From the NCBI GenBank assembly GCA_018466975.1, contig CM031562.1, positions 1,302,001-1,366,000 of the forward strand: a stretch of 64,000 nucleotides of DNA, given 5' to 3'. This document shows positions 1 to 16,500 of this stretch, piece by piece. Every line of letters begins with the position of its first letter. Positions within the stretch are counted from its first letter, which is position 1. Under the pieces are notes generated by a model that saw only the letters and a list, made by a program, of their open reading frames with translations, made no database searches and had not been told where the DNA came from. A program made the translations under genes and the position numbers. This DNA is from Sparassis latifolia (taxonomy: Eukaryota > Basidiomycota > Agaricomycetes > Polyporales > Sparassidaceae).

Positions 1-3000
1 TGAAATGCGGATGGCGGGTTGATTCGCTGGAGTGCCGCTGTGATCTCTGCCTTGACGGTGTTGAGGTCCGCCATCCTCTCCTGGAATTGGACTTCCATCC
101 CGTCCTTGTGCGCCAGGAACTCCTGTCGCAACTCGGCACAATTCGCGCAGTCATCGTTGGATGACTGCGAGGTTTCTTCGCCACTGGGGGTGTCGCCTTC
201 GTTCACCGGAGCGGGACTTCCTGTAGACACTCGCTGGACGTCGCGCAAGTGGGGTGCTGTATCCCTGGTCAGCGCTGCATGGATTCGAAGCTGTGGCGGG
301 CGCACTTACCCTTGCTGGTCGGAGGCACTGCTCTGAGGCGGTTCGCCTTCGCATCCCTTTTCGCCTCCGCCTCCTTCTTCGCTGCCTTGCGGTCCAGTGG
401 GGCGCCCCTCTTAGCTGGCCTTCGCCCTTCATCGAGATGTCCTGCCTTCGCCAATGTGGAGGACTTCGCTCCCTTCGACGCCTTGGATATCTCCAGGGAG
501 GGCGTCACCTCCTGTGCCACCTCGGCAGCTCCTGCGCTCGTCTCGTGGGGCATCAGCAGCGAACGCCGCCGATCGTCGTGTGGCCGCTCCAAGGACGCGC
601 GCTGTTTCATGGTTACATCGACTCCAGCTGCGACAAGATGTCCTGCTTACCTCATCCTCCGCCACCTCTGCCTGATACTCTGGCGCATCCTCTGGTTCGT
701 CGGCGACTGGTGTCAGCATGCGCTTGCTGCTGCTAGCTTGCGGCGGAGCAGCTGGCCCTGTTTGGAAGGCCATAGCCCGCACCGCCTCCATTGCCAGCCT
801 GGCGGCTTCCTCCATGCCATCGCCTTCCGCCAGAGGCATCTTGGCTGCTGCCTTGGGAGCACTCGCCTTCGCCTTCCTGGTGATCACGGGCACCATTGGG
901 CCCGAGCGACCTCCCATCGCCACCCTTGTCGTCTGCCCGCCCTCCTTCGCAACAGACTTGGCAGGCGGGACCTCATCCGGCTCACGTACTGAGGTCCTGG
1001 TGACCTCGCCACCATCTTGCGCACCTGAGTTTTGGCTCCTCACCGGCTTTGCCTTGGGTCCTGATTTCTTACCTTCGCCAGGTTTGGCGACCGCACCAGA
1101 CTTGGCAGGCGCGCCAGACTTGGAGACCTCGCCAGAGTTGGACAGAGCCACAGCTCCAGTGGCGGTGGCGGACTTGGTGGCGCTTGGACTTCGACGATTT
1201 CTCCACCGAGGCCTCGCCTTCAGCGTTGGCTTCATAGGGCGTGACGGTCGCCTTCTGCTTCGTCGCCTCGACCTCCTCGCCACCCTTGACCTTGGAGCTG
1301 GATGCTGCAGCATTGCGCGTCTTGGTCTTCTTCGGCGGCTTGCGCTTCGACGCTCCCATGACCATGGGTTCTGCACCGTCGGGCTCATCGGAGTCGACCT
1401 TGACGTCGTATGGAGGTGGCGATGTGGGCAGTGGCTTGCCCTCTACCACCAGCGCTGCGCACATCTCTTGGAACTCACGCTGTGCGGTGTGTGAGTTTCC
1501 TCACAGGGGCACGCCATCCGTGTTCCTCGGCGCGATGCTGCAACTGACGCCTCGTGCTGCACATTCGAGGCAGCGACCGAAGTTGGCGGTGTTGAGCTTG
1601 CATGGCCACTCTTTCTCCTGGCAGCCAACGCAAGGGACGAGCTGCAGGAACATTAGCACAGGTCAATGTCTCACAAGATCGTTACTCACCGAATCTGTTG
1701 CATGTGCCCACATGAAGTCAGACACGCGGGTGAACGTCTTTTTCCACATGTCCTTCTGCGACACCATCACCTTCGCCTTCGCCTTCGCCGTCGCCTTCCC
1801 CTTCGCCGTCACCTTTGCCTTCCCCTTTGCCTTCGCCTTCGGTGCGACATGAGGCGTCGCCGTCATCCTCGTTGTCTGTTTGACAGGTTTGGCAGGGGCG
1901 TTCGTCTTCGCAACACCGTCGTTAGAGTCCCCTGCGGTCTTGGCGGTAGATTGAAGGCGGTGCCGGAGTCTCGTCTTCGCTTTCGATGAACTCCTTGCTC
2001 TTGTATTCCTTCGTCGCACGCTTCTTCTTTGGCGGCTTGACGGTCGGTACTTCCTCTTCATCGCTTGACTCCTTCGCCTTCCTCTTCCCGCTCTTCTTCG
2101 TGCTCACCTTCGAGCCCTCCACCTCGGTCTGCGCCATCCTCTTCTGCGCACGCTGCGCTCAGCCAGAGGTGGTCAGGGCCTCGCCTTTCTCCTTTGCGAC
2201 CTCGATCGGCTTCATCCGCTTCGCCTTCGGAGCCGCCTCCTCATTCTCACTCTCCTCACTCGACTCTGTGATGACCGCCTTGCGCTTTCGGAGTGATGGG
2301 GCAGCTGGCGAGATCGATATTGGTCTGGCAGTTGGCGGAGGGGGCGACGCCGCATCGACCTCGATGGATTCGGGCTGGCCTGCACCCGGCACGTCTTCCG
2401 CCATCTCATCGTCGTCATCTTTGTCGGCATCGTCGTCCTCGCCACTGTCGGCATCATCGCCGCCGCCTCCTGTCTCTCTCCTCTCTCTCCTCTCCTCTCC
2501 CTCTCCCTCTCTCCCTCTCTCCCTCTCCTCTCTCCTCACTCATCGCATGCGCCGCCTTCCCTGCGCCTTCTCCTTGCTCTTGCCCTTTCCCTTGTCCTCC
2601 CCCGCCTCCACGTGGACGATACGCTCACCCACCATGCCTGTCCCGACGTCGTTGTCAGCTCTCTCCTTGCCTTTCCCCTTGGTGACGAGGTCCCCGGTAG
2701 CCAGGTCCTCCTCGCCACGTCCCTGGGTGTCGTCATCGGCTGGCACATTGCCCCAGCCCTCCGCTGGCGTACTCTTCACCGGTGGCAGCTTGCAATATGG
2801 ATCTGGTGCAGTCAGTGTGTCGCTTGACGCCTCACAACGCTTGTGACTCACCTTCAGTCCACCACTGCCTTCCCAGGTCCTCACACTCCCCATACTCGCG
2901 CACAGCCAGAGGGTACCTCTTGTATATCCTCTCGTCATCATTCGATATGTGGTCCAGCCACGCCAGGGCCTTCTGCTGGTACGCCCGGGTGAATTCCAGC

Positions 3001-3248
3001 AATGCACTGATGACGATGCCAGGCATCCTCAACGACTTCAAGGGCTGCGGGAAACTCTTTTCAAGCCGACTCTGTGTGGCATATTCGGTGAGGGTATGCC
3101 AGACCTGCGACCGATGACTTACCACTTCGAGGTAAATCCTCGCCTCCCAGTCCGAATAGCGAGGGTCGTCCTGGCGAGGCGCCGCTGCAACAATGGCCGT
3201 CAGTCGCGCGGCCTGCAGAACATAGTTGGGGTCGATATCCAGAGTCAT
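1..3248 (-). pseudogene. Lys/Ala-rich protein with Zn2Cys6-like cluster, broken; runs off left edge
   Basis: Reading leftwards, the start is ATG at 3248 (MTLDIDPNYVLQAARLTAIV) and opens a helical N-terminal domain of about 130 residues. An intron with GTGAGT and a CAG acceptor lies near 2850-2800. Very acidic and basic low-complexity segments follow (KGKGKSKEK, KRKAKESSDEEE, KAKAKGKAKV). Near 1640-1530 comes a cysteine cluster with spacing C-x2-C-x6-C-x9-C-x2-C-x6-C, which fits a GAL4-type Zn(II)2Cys6 cluster. The last visible exon (248-1) ends in a helical segment (NCAELRQEFLAHKDGM) and is cut by the window edge. Two in-frame TGA codons (near 2156 and 1500) and frame changes near 2540, 1945 and 1195 without good splice sites suggest a pseudogene, though unrecognised introns are possible. 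The product is probably nuclear if made. I do not recognise the family beyond the cluster. Confidence 0.55.
2469..2538. repeat. CT/GA microsatellite inside the minus-strand gene
   Basis: About 70 bp of nearly pure pyrimidine on the plus strand (CTCTC/CCTCT units). Read on the minus strand it would encode an Arg/Glu-rich stretch. The reading frame changes beside it, so slippage here is the likely cause of one of the frame breaks in the host gene. Confidence 0.8.
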
Positions 3249-3458
3249 GGCGAGCTTGGCAGAAGAAAGCGTGAGGGTGTTTCAAAAGCAGAGGTTGCAG
3301 TACAGCGGAGGCGGAGCAGACGACGCTATGAGCTGGCAGACGCGATCTGCACCAAGTTCAACTTCACACGCCACGCGACCACGTGCTTTGCACGTGATCG
3401 CTGGACTTGCGCGATTTCTCAAGTCTCTCAAGGTCAGTGTGACCTGCCGCAAGTTCTC
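3249..3458. promoter_or_regulatory. Shared divergent promoter region
   Basis: 210 bp separate the start codons of two head-to-head genes (minus ATG at 3248, plus ATG at 3459), so both promoters must lie in or overlap this gap. No clear TATA box was seen; the sequence has CACGTG-like cores (for example CACGTGCTTTGCACGTGATC near 3380-3399). Confidence 0.45.
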
Positions 3459-5016
3459 ATGGCTCCCAACAGTAAGTTCTATTGCTCTCCTTGTGGAATC
3501 TGACTCCTTTGTGATGTTATCTGACCTTTCTATGTCATATCAATCCCCTTTCTACAACTGATCTCCCGCGATCCAGGACTGATCGAAGACTTGTCTGCTC
3601 GCCACAATCTACCTGCCATGGCCAGTGACGCGGAACCTCCTGACACGCTGGACATTACGATGGGCGAGTCGGATGAGGAGGATAGTATCGCTGAGCCCCG
3701 TCGTCCACTCATTTCGGATCTCCTTGACTCTCCTGGATCTGCCCAGATCTCCTTGCCTCTCCACTCTGCTTCTCAGACACCCCTCACGCCCCGCCACACT
3801 ACCCCGTCCCTGGCAGCTCCATTTGTGCCATCCAACTCGCCACATGAGCATCTTCACCGCCACGCCTCGCCAAAGGTACAGGCATCATCTGGATCTGTGG
3901 CGCCTGTGGAGGGAAGTCGCGCACTTATTCCTGACCCTCTGGCGCCAGCTTGGGATGAAAGTCGTGGCAGTTCGCCAATCCATAGGCGTGCACTCATCTC
4001 AGATTCCACCCCCACTGCACCCGGTGGAATGTTCGACTTCGACACTCCTGGCATCTCGCCAATCCCTCGACGCGCCCTGTTGGAAGCTACTCCCCTTCCT
4101 CCACCAGCTCACACTTTCGACTTTCGCACTCCTGACACCTCCCAACTCCCTCGACGATCGCTCATCGCTGAGCCCCTTGATGCTATGCCACGTACATCCA
4201 TCCACTTCGATAGTCAAGCAAGTACGCCGATGGCGAGGGGCATGCTGGTGGACGAGACACTTGACGCGGAACCAGTGCCGAAACTGCTGGACTTTGACAA
4301 TAGTCCTCCCGCCACGCCAGGACGACGGCGAGCTCTGGTGATAGACAGCCCTGGCGCGACGCCTGTGCGTAGCCAGGTCCGGTGGCTAAATAGTCCCAGC
4401 ACTTCGCCTCCAAAGAGGCGGCCTTTGTTGGACGATGTTTTAAGTCCACCGCCTCCGCCATCGGCGCCCTCTCACTCGCCAGCTCGCACTTTCGATGACA
4501 GCAATTTCCGCCACGATGCACCTGTCATTCACTATATGAAAGGCAGCATCGAGCCAGTCACTGTTACTTCCAGGATGCCAAGTCTGGCAGCACTTCCAGA
4601 TGAGCTGCCAATCCATCGTCCCACCCATTGGGAACAGGTTCCAGGCTTATTCCCAGATACCACACAGCTGCTGCCAATGGCAGTCCCTGGAGAGACGAAT
4701 GCCGCTTCTGGCTCACAAGTGGCCCGCCTCGGTAGATCGTTTGCGCAGATCGCAGCAGAGGCAGACAGTTCCAGTGAGTGCATCCCTGGCAACCTTCAGT
4801 CTGATGTTGACCTTATTCATAGTGGACGATGACGAAGGTGATAGCTTTGCGGTTAGTCATCGTCGTGCCATGTTGCGGGAGCGCATTGTACGTCTTCAGC
4901 GTGAGCTCAACCTCACTGAGGATATGCACATTGCGAACCTCAATGCCAGCTCGACCGTGTTCCAAATGGGGTACATTCTGAGGGACATTCGTGGCGAGGC
5001 GTATCGCAGCAACTGA
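3459..5016 (+). CDS. Ser/Pro-rich protein with repeated RR-x-L-I motifs
   Basis: Three exons join in frame: 3459-3471, 3577-4773 and 4823-5016, giving about 467 residues. The start was chosen at MAPNRLIEDL because ATGGCTCCCAACA is followed directly by GTAAGT and the splice restores the long frame; an internal start at 3619 is the alternative. The central 300 residues hold about eight diverged repeats of 35-45 residues. Each has an RR-x-L-[IL] core (RRPLI, RRALI, RRALL, RRSLI, RRALV, RRPLL) followed by an acidic DS/DE and often an FDFxTP element, with many SP and TP sites between. The C-terminal 60 residues are charged and helical (RERIVRLQRELNL). No stop or frame break interrupts it. It is divergent from the broken gene at 1-3248 and directly borders the minisatellite. 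The family is not recognised. Confidence 0.72.
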
Positions 5017-5099
5017 ACTAGTGTCTTTGAGCATTTTGGTGTTAGCAATATATGACCGCTATGTAACAGCTTGTATACCAGTACAAAATGGATACATTC
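5017..5099. other. Gap between gene and minisatellite
   Basis: Probable 3' UTR of the preceding gene. Nothing else was seen. Confidence 0.5.
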
Positions 5100-6480
5100 A
5101 CTTCTGCATCACTAAGCTCTAAAGCCCATCGCTCCTCCAGTGTACTCTTGAGATGGGCAGACTGCGCTCGCCATCACCAAGGCATGTTGTTGCCAGCAAT
5201 TGGCCCATGGCCAAAGGACCTGAGTGAAAGCTTCACTGCATGGGAATATCGCTCCGCCAGCAAAGGGCCCACTGCCAAGGGTCAGAGGGTTGGCCATCGC
5301 CAAGCCGTGTTTTCGCCACCAATTGGCCCTCCGCCATGAGTGCTGGTGAGTGATGGGCCCACCGGCAAAGGTCAGAGGATTGGCGATCACCAGAGCACGT
5401 CATCACCACCAATGCGCCCGGAAACTGCAGGGCTGTATGTGACAATGGGCCCATTGGTGGCGATGACATATCCTGGTGATCGTCAACCCACTGGCCTTTG
5501 GCGGTGGGCCGATTGCTGGCGATAACATGCTCTGGCGTTGGTCAACCCACTGGCTTTTGGCGGTGGGCCGATTGCTGGCGGAAACATGTCCTGGCGATGA
5601 CCTATCCCATGGGTGCTTGCAGTAAGGCCCTCACTGAGGGTGCTTTGGCGATGGGCCGACTGCTGGCGATAACATGCTCTGGCAATCGTCAACCCTCTAA
5701 CCTTTGGCGGTGGGCCCATCCTTCAGGTTACACTCTGGGCGATCGGCCCACTGCTCATTCGTCATACTCTGGCGGTGGGCCGATTGCTCAGACAAACATG
5801 CTCTGGCCATGGCCAACCCTCTGACCTTTGGCGGTGGGCCGATTGCTGGCGGAAACATGTCCTGGCGATGACCTATCCCATGGGTGCTTGCAGTAAGGCC
5901 CTCACTGAGGGTGCTTTGGCGATGGGCCGATTGCTGGCGATAACATGCTCTGGCAATCGTCAACCCTCTAACCTTTGGCGGTGGGCCCATCCTTCAGATT
6001 ACACTCTGGGTGATCGGCCCACTGCTCATTCGTCATACTTTGGCGGTGGGCCGATTGCTCAGACAAACATGCTCTGGCCATGGCCAACACTCTGACCTTT
6101 GGCGGTGGGCCCATCCGTCATCTCATTCGTCATACTCTGGCGGTGGGCCGATTGCTCAGACAAACATGCTCTGGCCATGGCCAACACTCTGACCTTTGGC
6201 GGTGGGCCCATCCGTCATCTTACACTCGTGGCGATGGGCCCACTGCTCATTGATCATACTTTGGCAGTGGGCCCATCGATGGCGATAACATGCTCTGGCG
6301 TCGGCCCACCCTCTGACCTGTGGCGGTGGGCCCATTGCTTAACGGTTACAACACTGTAATATGCCCTGCTAGTGGGCCGAGCACTGGGATAAGAACACTA
6401 GCGGTGGGCCCACTGCTAGTATCCCACACATGAAAGGTATGGGCCCACTGCTGGTAGAGGTCAACATGGTGACAATGGGC
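5100..6480. repeat. GC-rich minisatellite, copy A
   Basis: Tandem array with the core TGGCGGTGGGCC(G/C)AT followed by variable spacers (TGCTGGCGATAACATGCTC, TGCTCAGACAAACATGCTC). The core spacing is about 30-60 bp, with longer higher-order units: about 300 bp starting near 5550 recurs near 5830. Units are more diverged at the left end. Reading frames through it are by-products of the repeat. The same core occurs in reverse orientation at 31,903-32,830. Confidence 0.9.
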
Positions 6481-7808
<1,328 letters not shown>

Positions 7809-7823
7809 CCGCCTCCCCACCAG

Positions 7824-8726
7824 ATGATCAACCCCACCAGCTCATCGACGTTCGACGAGTGGGTGGCGTGGTACGCGCAGGACCTGAGCCAGGTTCACTG
7901 GGCCGTCAGGCACTTGAACAATAACCGCTCGGAGGCCCCACTACACCAGGAATTGGAGGCGATGTGGCTTGCACGCCGCATGGCCCTCATCATCCCACTC
8001 GGCATACCCACGATGGCTCGCAATGTGTTCATTGAGCACACTGTGGAGCTGTTCTCCATCCCTGGACTGTACACGTGGATCGTACAGGTCGGGCATTACC
8101 CCGTGGCAAACAACAACGAGCTGGCCCATTCCCCCGCTCATCCACCCAAAACTCGTCCATATACGATGTCGCGTGATGATACGCTGCCCGCGAATTTCAT
8201 CCCATGCGGATTGGATTCCTAGAGGAGTTCCACCGTCGACACTGCAACTACATCCTCGGATGGGTCCTCGAAGATGTGACCCCGTTCAAGGGACACTTCC
8301 CAGCGGACCTTCGTGATGGACGCACTCGGCCGGTACCCCCGACCCACAAGTTATTATCACTCATCGACGAGGACGTGGCGATGCAGCTGCCAGACTCGAA
8401 CCACCCACACCCAGCGCTGGCAACGCCCCTGCTGGCTGCAGTCAGCTGGGTTCCAACCCCGGAGCGACCCCCGAGGCTGGTGACCCTGACCACAACATGG
8501 GTGGCCACTAGCTCATGCTGGCGTGCCGCTGTGGGCCACGGCTGGGGATGTGATGCGTACCCTCCGTGTGCCCGCAACCCGCCTGTGTGTTCTGGCCCTG
8601 TCTGTCATCGCCTTCGCCCGTTGTCTTGCCTCGTCCTGCTGCCCCGCCTCGCATCACTGCCTGCATCATCCACTCGATGGCGCAGTCAGTGTTATGGTCC
8701 CGTGGAACATGTCCAGTGGGGGAGGG
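7824..8726 (+). pseudogene. Fragment of unrecognised gene between two LTRs
   Basis: An open frame from 7824 to 8222 encodes a coherent helical segment (FDEWVAWYAQDLSQVHWAVR, then MALIIPLGIPTMARNVF). A second frame continues from 8204 (FLEEFHRRHCNYILGWVLED) to about 8540. The two must be joined by a frameshift or a missed intron. The fragment is cut off at both ends by LTRs (7808 and 8727). The composition is GC-rich, like the genes at 1-5 kb and unlike the AT-rich repeats to the right. No family was recognised. Confidence 0.4.
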
Positions 8727-8980
8727 TGTAACGTGCCACTATTGTATTGCAGGGCACAAGTACCAAGCGGTACTTGTGCCCTAATCTTATCTAATCTCAT
8801 CTTGTATTACATAACGGTTGTGTACTGTTTGTACGCACTCTGCGTGTATCGAGCGCGCGTCGGTGTGTTGAAGTCAGAGACTTTACACACCACGACCTTG
8901 ATACACGCACGACGCTCCAGAATAGAGCTTGGTGCACTGTATCTGAGGTTCGGTGTGATAAGATCTCGCCCCCCATTACA
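8727..8980. mobile_element. Solo LTR of a second, short-LTR family
   Basis: A 254-bp sequence starting TGTAACGTGCC and ending CCCCCATTACA. It is nearly identical to the reverse complement of 35,530-35,783, with the same length and the same TGTAA/TTACA ends. No target duplication is visible; the left neighbour is gene-like DNA and the right neighbour is the interior of a CACTTCAGGG element, so the junctions have recombined. Confidence 0.7.
8751..8782. other. Perfect 14-bp hairpin within the short LTR
   Basis: agggcacaagtacc, loop AAGC, then ggtacttgtgccct. The same stem (13 bp, loop GCTT) is kept in the copy at 35,729-35,758. It could be an RNA structure or a protein-binding palindrome in the LTR; its role is unknown. 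Confidence 0.85.
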
Positions 8981-9493
8981 AAATAAGGCACTTATTTACA
9001 GTATTCTAGTCACTGTTTTTATAATTAGAGCTTATACAATATGATTTTAGAACAAAGTATTAAAAAATTACCATACAATAGCCTGAAAATACACCTTTTA
9101 CTAATAGTGGGACATCCCTATGTACCCCTGGCACCATGGGACAATCAGTGATACTGAGATATAAATATCAATGCCCTAGTACTATAGGACATCCCATATG
9201 ATAATTGTGCCATTGGACCTGCCTTTGCCCTGCTTTGCCCTGAGTAATTCCATATAATGCCCTGGGACATGTATTGGTACCATGGTCTGTCTGACACCTG
9301 AGAGGCTCTTAGCCACTACACAATATAGATTATGTTGAAGCGATTATCCTGAGTTAATCTATGCACCTACAAATAAATCTACTTAAAAGTAGCAATTCTT
9401 ATGAAAATTTGCTACTTATTGATAGAAAAGATTATCTTTCATAACTGACAAAGATGGAAGCTAAGAGCTAGGTCAGAAGGGTACCCTGAAGTG
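8981..9493. mobile_element. CACTTCAGGG-family TIR element, right part only (E1)
   Basis: Matches the right half of the 29,570-31,062 element, including the terminal GGGTACCCTGAAGTG at 9493. The left end is lost at the LTR junction at 8980. It is inserted in the reverse transcriptase of the Gypsy element: the RT frame reads MVMHF and then runs into the TIR. Its TIR carries only two of the 11-bp units that reach about eight copies in the other element. A SINE fragment is nested inside it. Confidence 0.85.
9342..9456 (+). mobile_element. 5'-truncated SINE copy with target duplication
   Basis: 115 bp from GATTATCCTGAG to GACAAAGATG interrupt the TIR of E1. They are flanked by GAAGC at 9337-9341 and 9457-9461. 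The sequence is about 95% identical to the reverse complement of the 3' part of the tRNA-headed element at 34,363-34,690. A short stem AAGTAGCAA/TTGCTACTT lies in it. Confidence 0.75.
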
Positions 9494-13163
<3,670 letters not shown>

Positions 13164-13589
13164 TTGATGAGATTGTAGTTCCGTCGCAAGCTGGAAAGGA
13201 GAGTACGAGCGGAATCAAGTCCGCGTGGGGTCTGAGATGCAACGAAGGAGAAGAGTCTATTCCAGAGGTATGAGGTGGGTAGCCTGAAAGCGTAGCTAGG
13301 AAAATCTCTGTAGTCGCGATAATCGCTGGAAACGCATCGGGGTAAAATCACACTGCTCTAAGGAGAACGCTGAAACACTAAAACACAAGACTGCCCAGAA
13401 AACGCACAAATGCAAGACTGCCCAAAGACGCACTAACTGGATGGGATGGGAATGTGAATGAGGCTTTTGCAAGCATACCTTCCGGGATGGTCGGTTCTAC
13501 CCCGACCTCTTCCCCTGCCATCATACTTAAACTGGTCCTGACCTTTCCTGCCCTCCCGATACTGCCCGCATCTGCTTAGCAATCACCCC
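13164..13589. other. Non-coding stretch left of the hAT
   Basis: No convincing gene. It holds two copies of a short unit (ACAAGACTGCCCA and GCAAGACTGCCCA near 13,387 and 13,412). The last 8 bp, ATCACCCC (13,582-13,589), are the left target duplication of the hAT. This sequence was contiguous with 16,935 onward before the hAT inserted. Confidence 0.6.
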
Positions 13590-16500
13590 TAGTGCAGAGC
13601 AGGGGTAAACCCCCAGGTATTTTTGAGCATACCCGTACCCTTACCCGCAAGGGTACCATACCCTCGCTCGAGGGTACAGGTACAGGTACAGGTACTCAGG
13701 GGTATAGTACCCTCACGGGTACACTCACGGGTCATCAGTATATACAAGGTGTATCTACTCAGGCATGATGATATTGTCCCACCCATCTCCCAGTCCATCA
13801 TCCTCCCCTTCGCCCTCTGGACCTAATGTAATTGCTAAGACATCTGTATCACGTACAAATCCCAGCTGGCTCCACTCCGCGAGACACAGCAGAGCACGCA
13901 CAGACTGCGCAGATAGCCCATTGCGAATGTGCGGCAGCAGCAGCCGCCCCTTGCTTGAAAGGCACTCGACATCGACCGAGGTGGCTGCAAAGGAATAGTT
14001 AGAATGCAGTTAGTATATGTAGCACGAAGGACGAAGGATGAGTAGTATACCGGGAATTGTGAGGTAGCTCATCGCCATACGGGCGAGACGCGGAAACTCC
14101 ACACAACGTGTGTACCACCATGCGACCGCATCCTGAACTTCTTCGGTGTTGGTGCTCAGGTAGCAGGTGAGCTCATCGCGCTCATCTGCTGTCTTTGAGA
14201 TGTTGCGGCCCAAAAGGTTGTCGAACATATTTGCTGATGGCTAGTACATTCCATGCCGGTGAGTAGAAATGAGCAATTTGTGAGTGAGCGAAGTACATAC
14301 CTTGGGTGCTGGTGTCGCATCCAGGATGTCGGCATCGCGAGGAGCACAGTGCGCATATGTGCGCTCGAATTCCTCGCGCACAACCTCCTCAGCTGTGTCG
14401 ATCCAGTTTTGCTCCCATCTGGCATTCTTGAAGTATTCGAGCTTGTGGGATGGATGGAGCACTACGAAGTATATTAGTTAATATAAATTTTAGACCATGC
14501 ATGACTCACCCATAGCAATTCGGTAGACATTGGACTGGTCCGTCTTATCGTAGTAGCGGTTGAGAGTCTTCTTCGCGAGACCGATCGCTGCTCGGATACA
14601 GGGCAAGTACTGTTCATCGAGAGAGTGGTTAGTCAGGTGCTCGTCAATTATGTCCATCGCTGGGATGACCATAGGTAGCGAAGGGGTCGAGCGCGAGAAA
14701 TACAATGTCGCGTCGTTGAAGATCTGCCAGCAGAGGTAGGTGGCGCGGTATCAGAGACAGTGACATCCTGTGACTCACTCTGAGAATGTCACACAGTTGT
14801 TCTGCTATCGTCCATTCTTCGTTGCTCATCTCAAACTTACGCAGCTCTGTCGACCTATCCTCACATATTGAATCTATTGGCTTTCGTACTCGAGCGCAAA
14901 CACAAGCATCTTGAAAGTTGAGTTCCATCTCGTTGCGACATCGCGTGGCATTTTGTTTTCTGCCATCTTGAACGTGGCGACGATCTTCAACCAGATGGGG
15001 AGTAGCTTGGTCGAAGAGTGAATGATCGCACACGCGATCTTTCGCAGCTGCATCCCAGTCTTCAGCAGGTGAGTCTTCCAATACAACATACAATTACTCA
15101 CCTTCACAAGCACGAGTTTGACAGGTCGCACACTCTCCTCGAGCTCCTGGATTTCCTCGGGCCACAGGCCATCACGTTCGTCCTCCAGCCCTTCAACATT
15201 GTCCGCGCGGTCCTCTTCTTCATCATCACCCTCCGGCACATCCATATCCAGGTCCTTTGCAAGCTCAAGCAGTGCACGCTCTGCGTCATCAAGCGCGTCG
15301 TCAGCTTTGCCCTTCGGCAGGTCAAACTGACACAAGAGGGACTTTGCCACAAGGTTCACAACGTGGTCAAAACACCGCAATTGGTTGGCCTGCCCCTGGA
15401 AGCCCTCAAGCAATTCTGCCAACTCGTCAATCATGGTGTCATTCGATGACGCGTTGTCTGCAGTGACCCCGAGGAGCTAAGTCTACGGTAAGCAAATGAA
15501 TTCCACGATATAGTGGAAGCCGCTGACACACCTTAATAGCAATGTTGAAATCATCGACCATTTTCGCAAATGCTGCAGCCAAATTCACGCCATTGTGCGA
15601 ATCGGCAATCTCAATGACATCGAGCACCATTCGGAGCGGAACACCTTGGTGATGAAGGTGGACTGTGAATGCCACCAATGCCTTGTTGTTGGGCGACGTC
15701 CAGGCATCTGTAGCGAAGTTCAGCTCACCATCAAACTCCTGCCGGTAAGTTTAGCATAGGCTTATGCTGAGTGAGATATTGGCTGACCTGCAGCATCCTT
15801 GCCACCCGCGTGCGACACCGCGCGAAGACTTTATGGACATCCCGAGCCACTGTCCACCTCGAAGGTATCCAGTATTTCAGCCGCCCAGTCTTCATCAAGT
15901 TCTGGAATCCACGGTCCTCAACGATTGCGAAGGGGCGCAGGCTCTCAGACACCCAACGCACGATCTCTGCACTGGAGCAGAAGGTTCAGCAAATCTCATC
16001 TGCACGATGTCGCATCAAATTCGGCTCACCGAGACTCTGTGCGGGTGTGTTGTCGAACACTGTAAGTTATCTTGCCCTTTCCTTTACGCTCAAATGATGC
16101 CGTTATAGAGCCTGACCGCGCAAACTTCTCCACAGCCGGCCGTGCATCATCTGCGGTCTTCATCATGTCTGCCGCGCCAATGCCTCTTTCCCCAGCATTT
16201 CCGGATATGTTTCCGGAGGTTACCCATTGACGACTTATCCCCCTTGTCCGTCCACCATGCAATCTTCATCTTACAGCCGCGGTTCGCACAATGGAAAATA
16301 TATGCATGCGCGTGCGTCTTTTCATCCACCTGAATTGTCACATCCAGCTTATAGAATGCATATGCAGGGGAGGTCCAATCCTCCTGGGCCTCACCTGCCA
16401 ATACGAGGTGAGTCAGGTCTATCTCCTCTCAGTGTGTGCATTCACTTACACAGCTGTTCCTCAGGTGTCTTCGCTGCGGACCTCGAGCTCGAGCCGCTCG

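Noticed and set aside
429..1494. Long plus-strand frames opposite the Lys/Ala-rich gene (for example from 718)
   Set aside because: Antisense shadows of a GC-rich, Lys/Ala-coding strand; no splice signals or domains.
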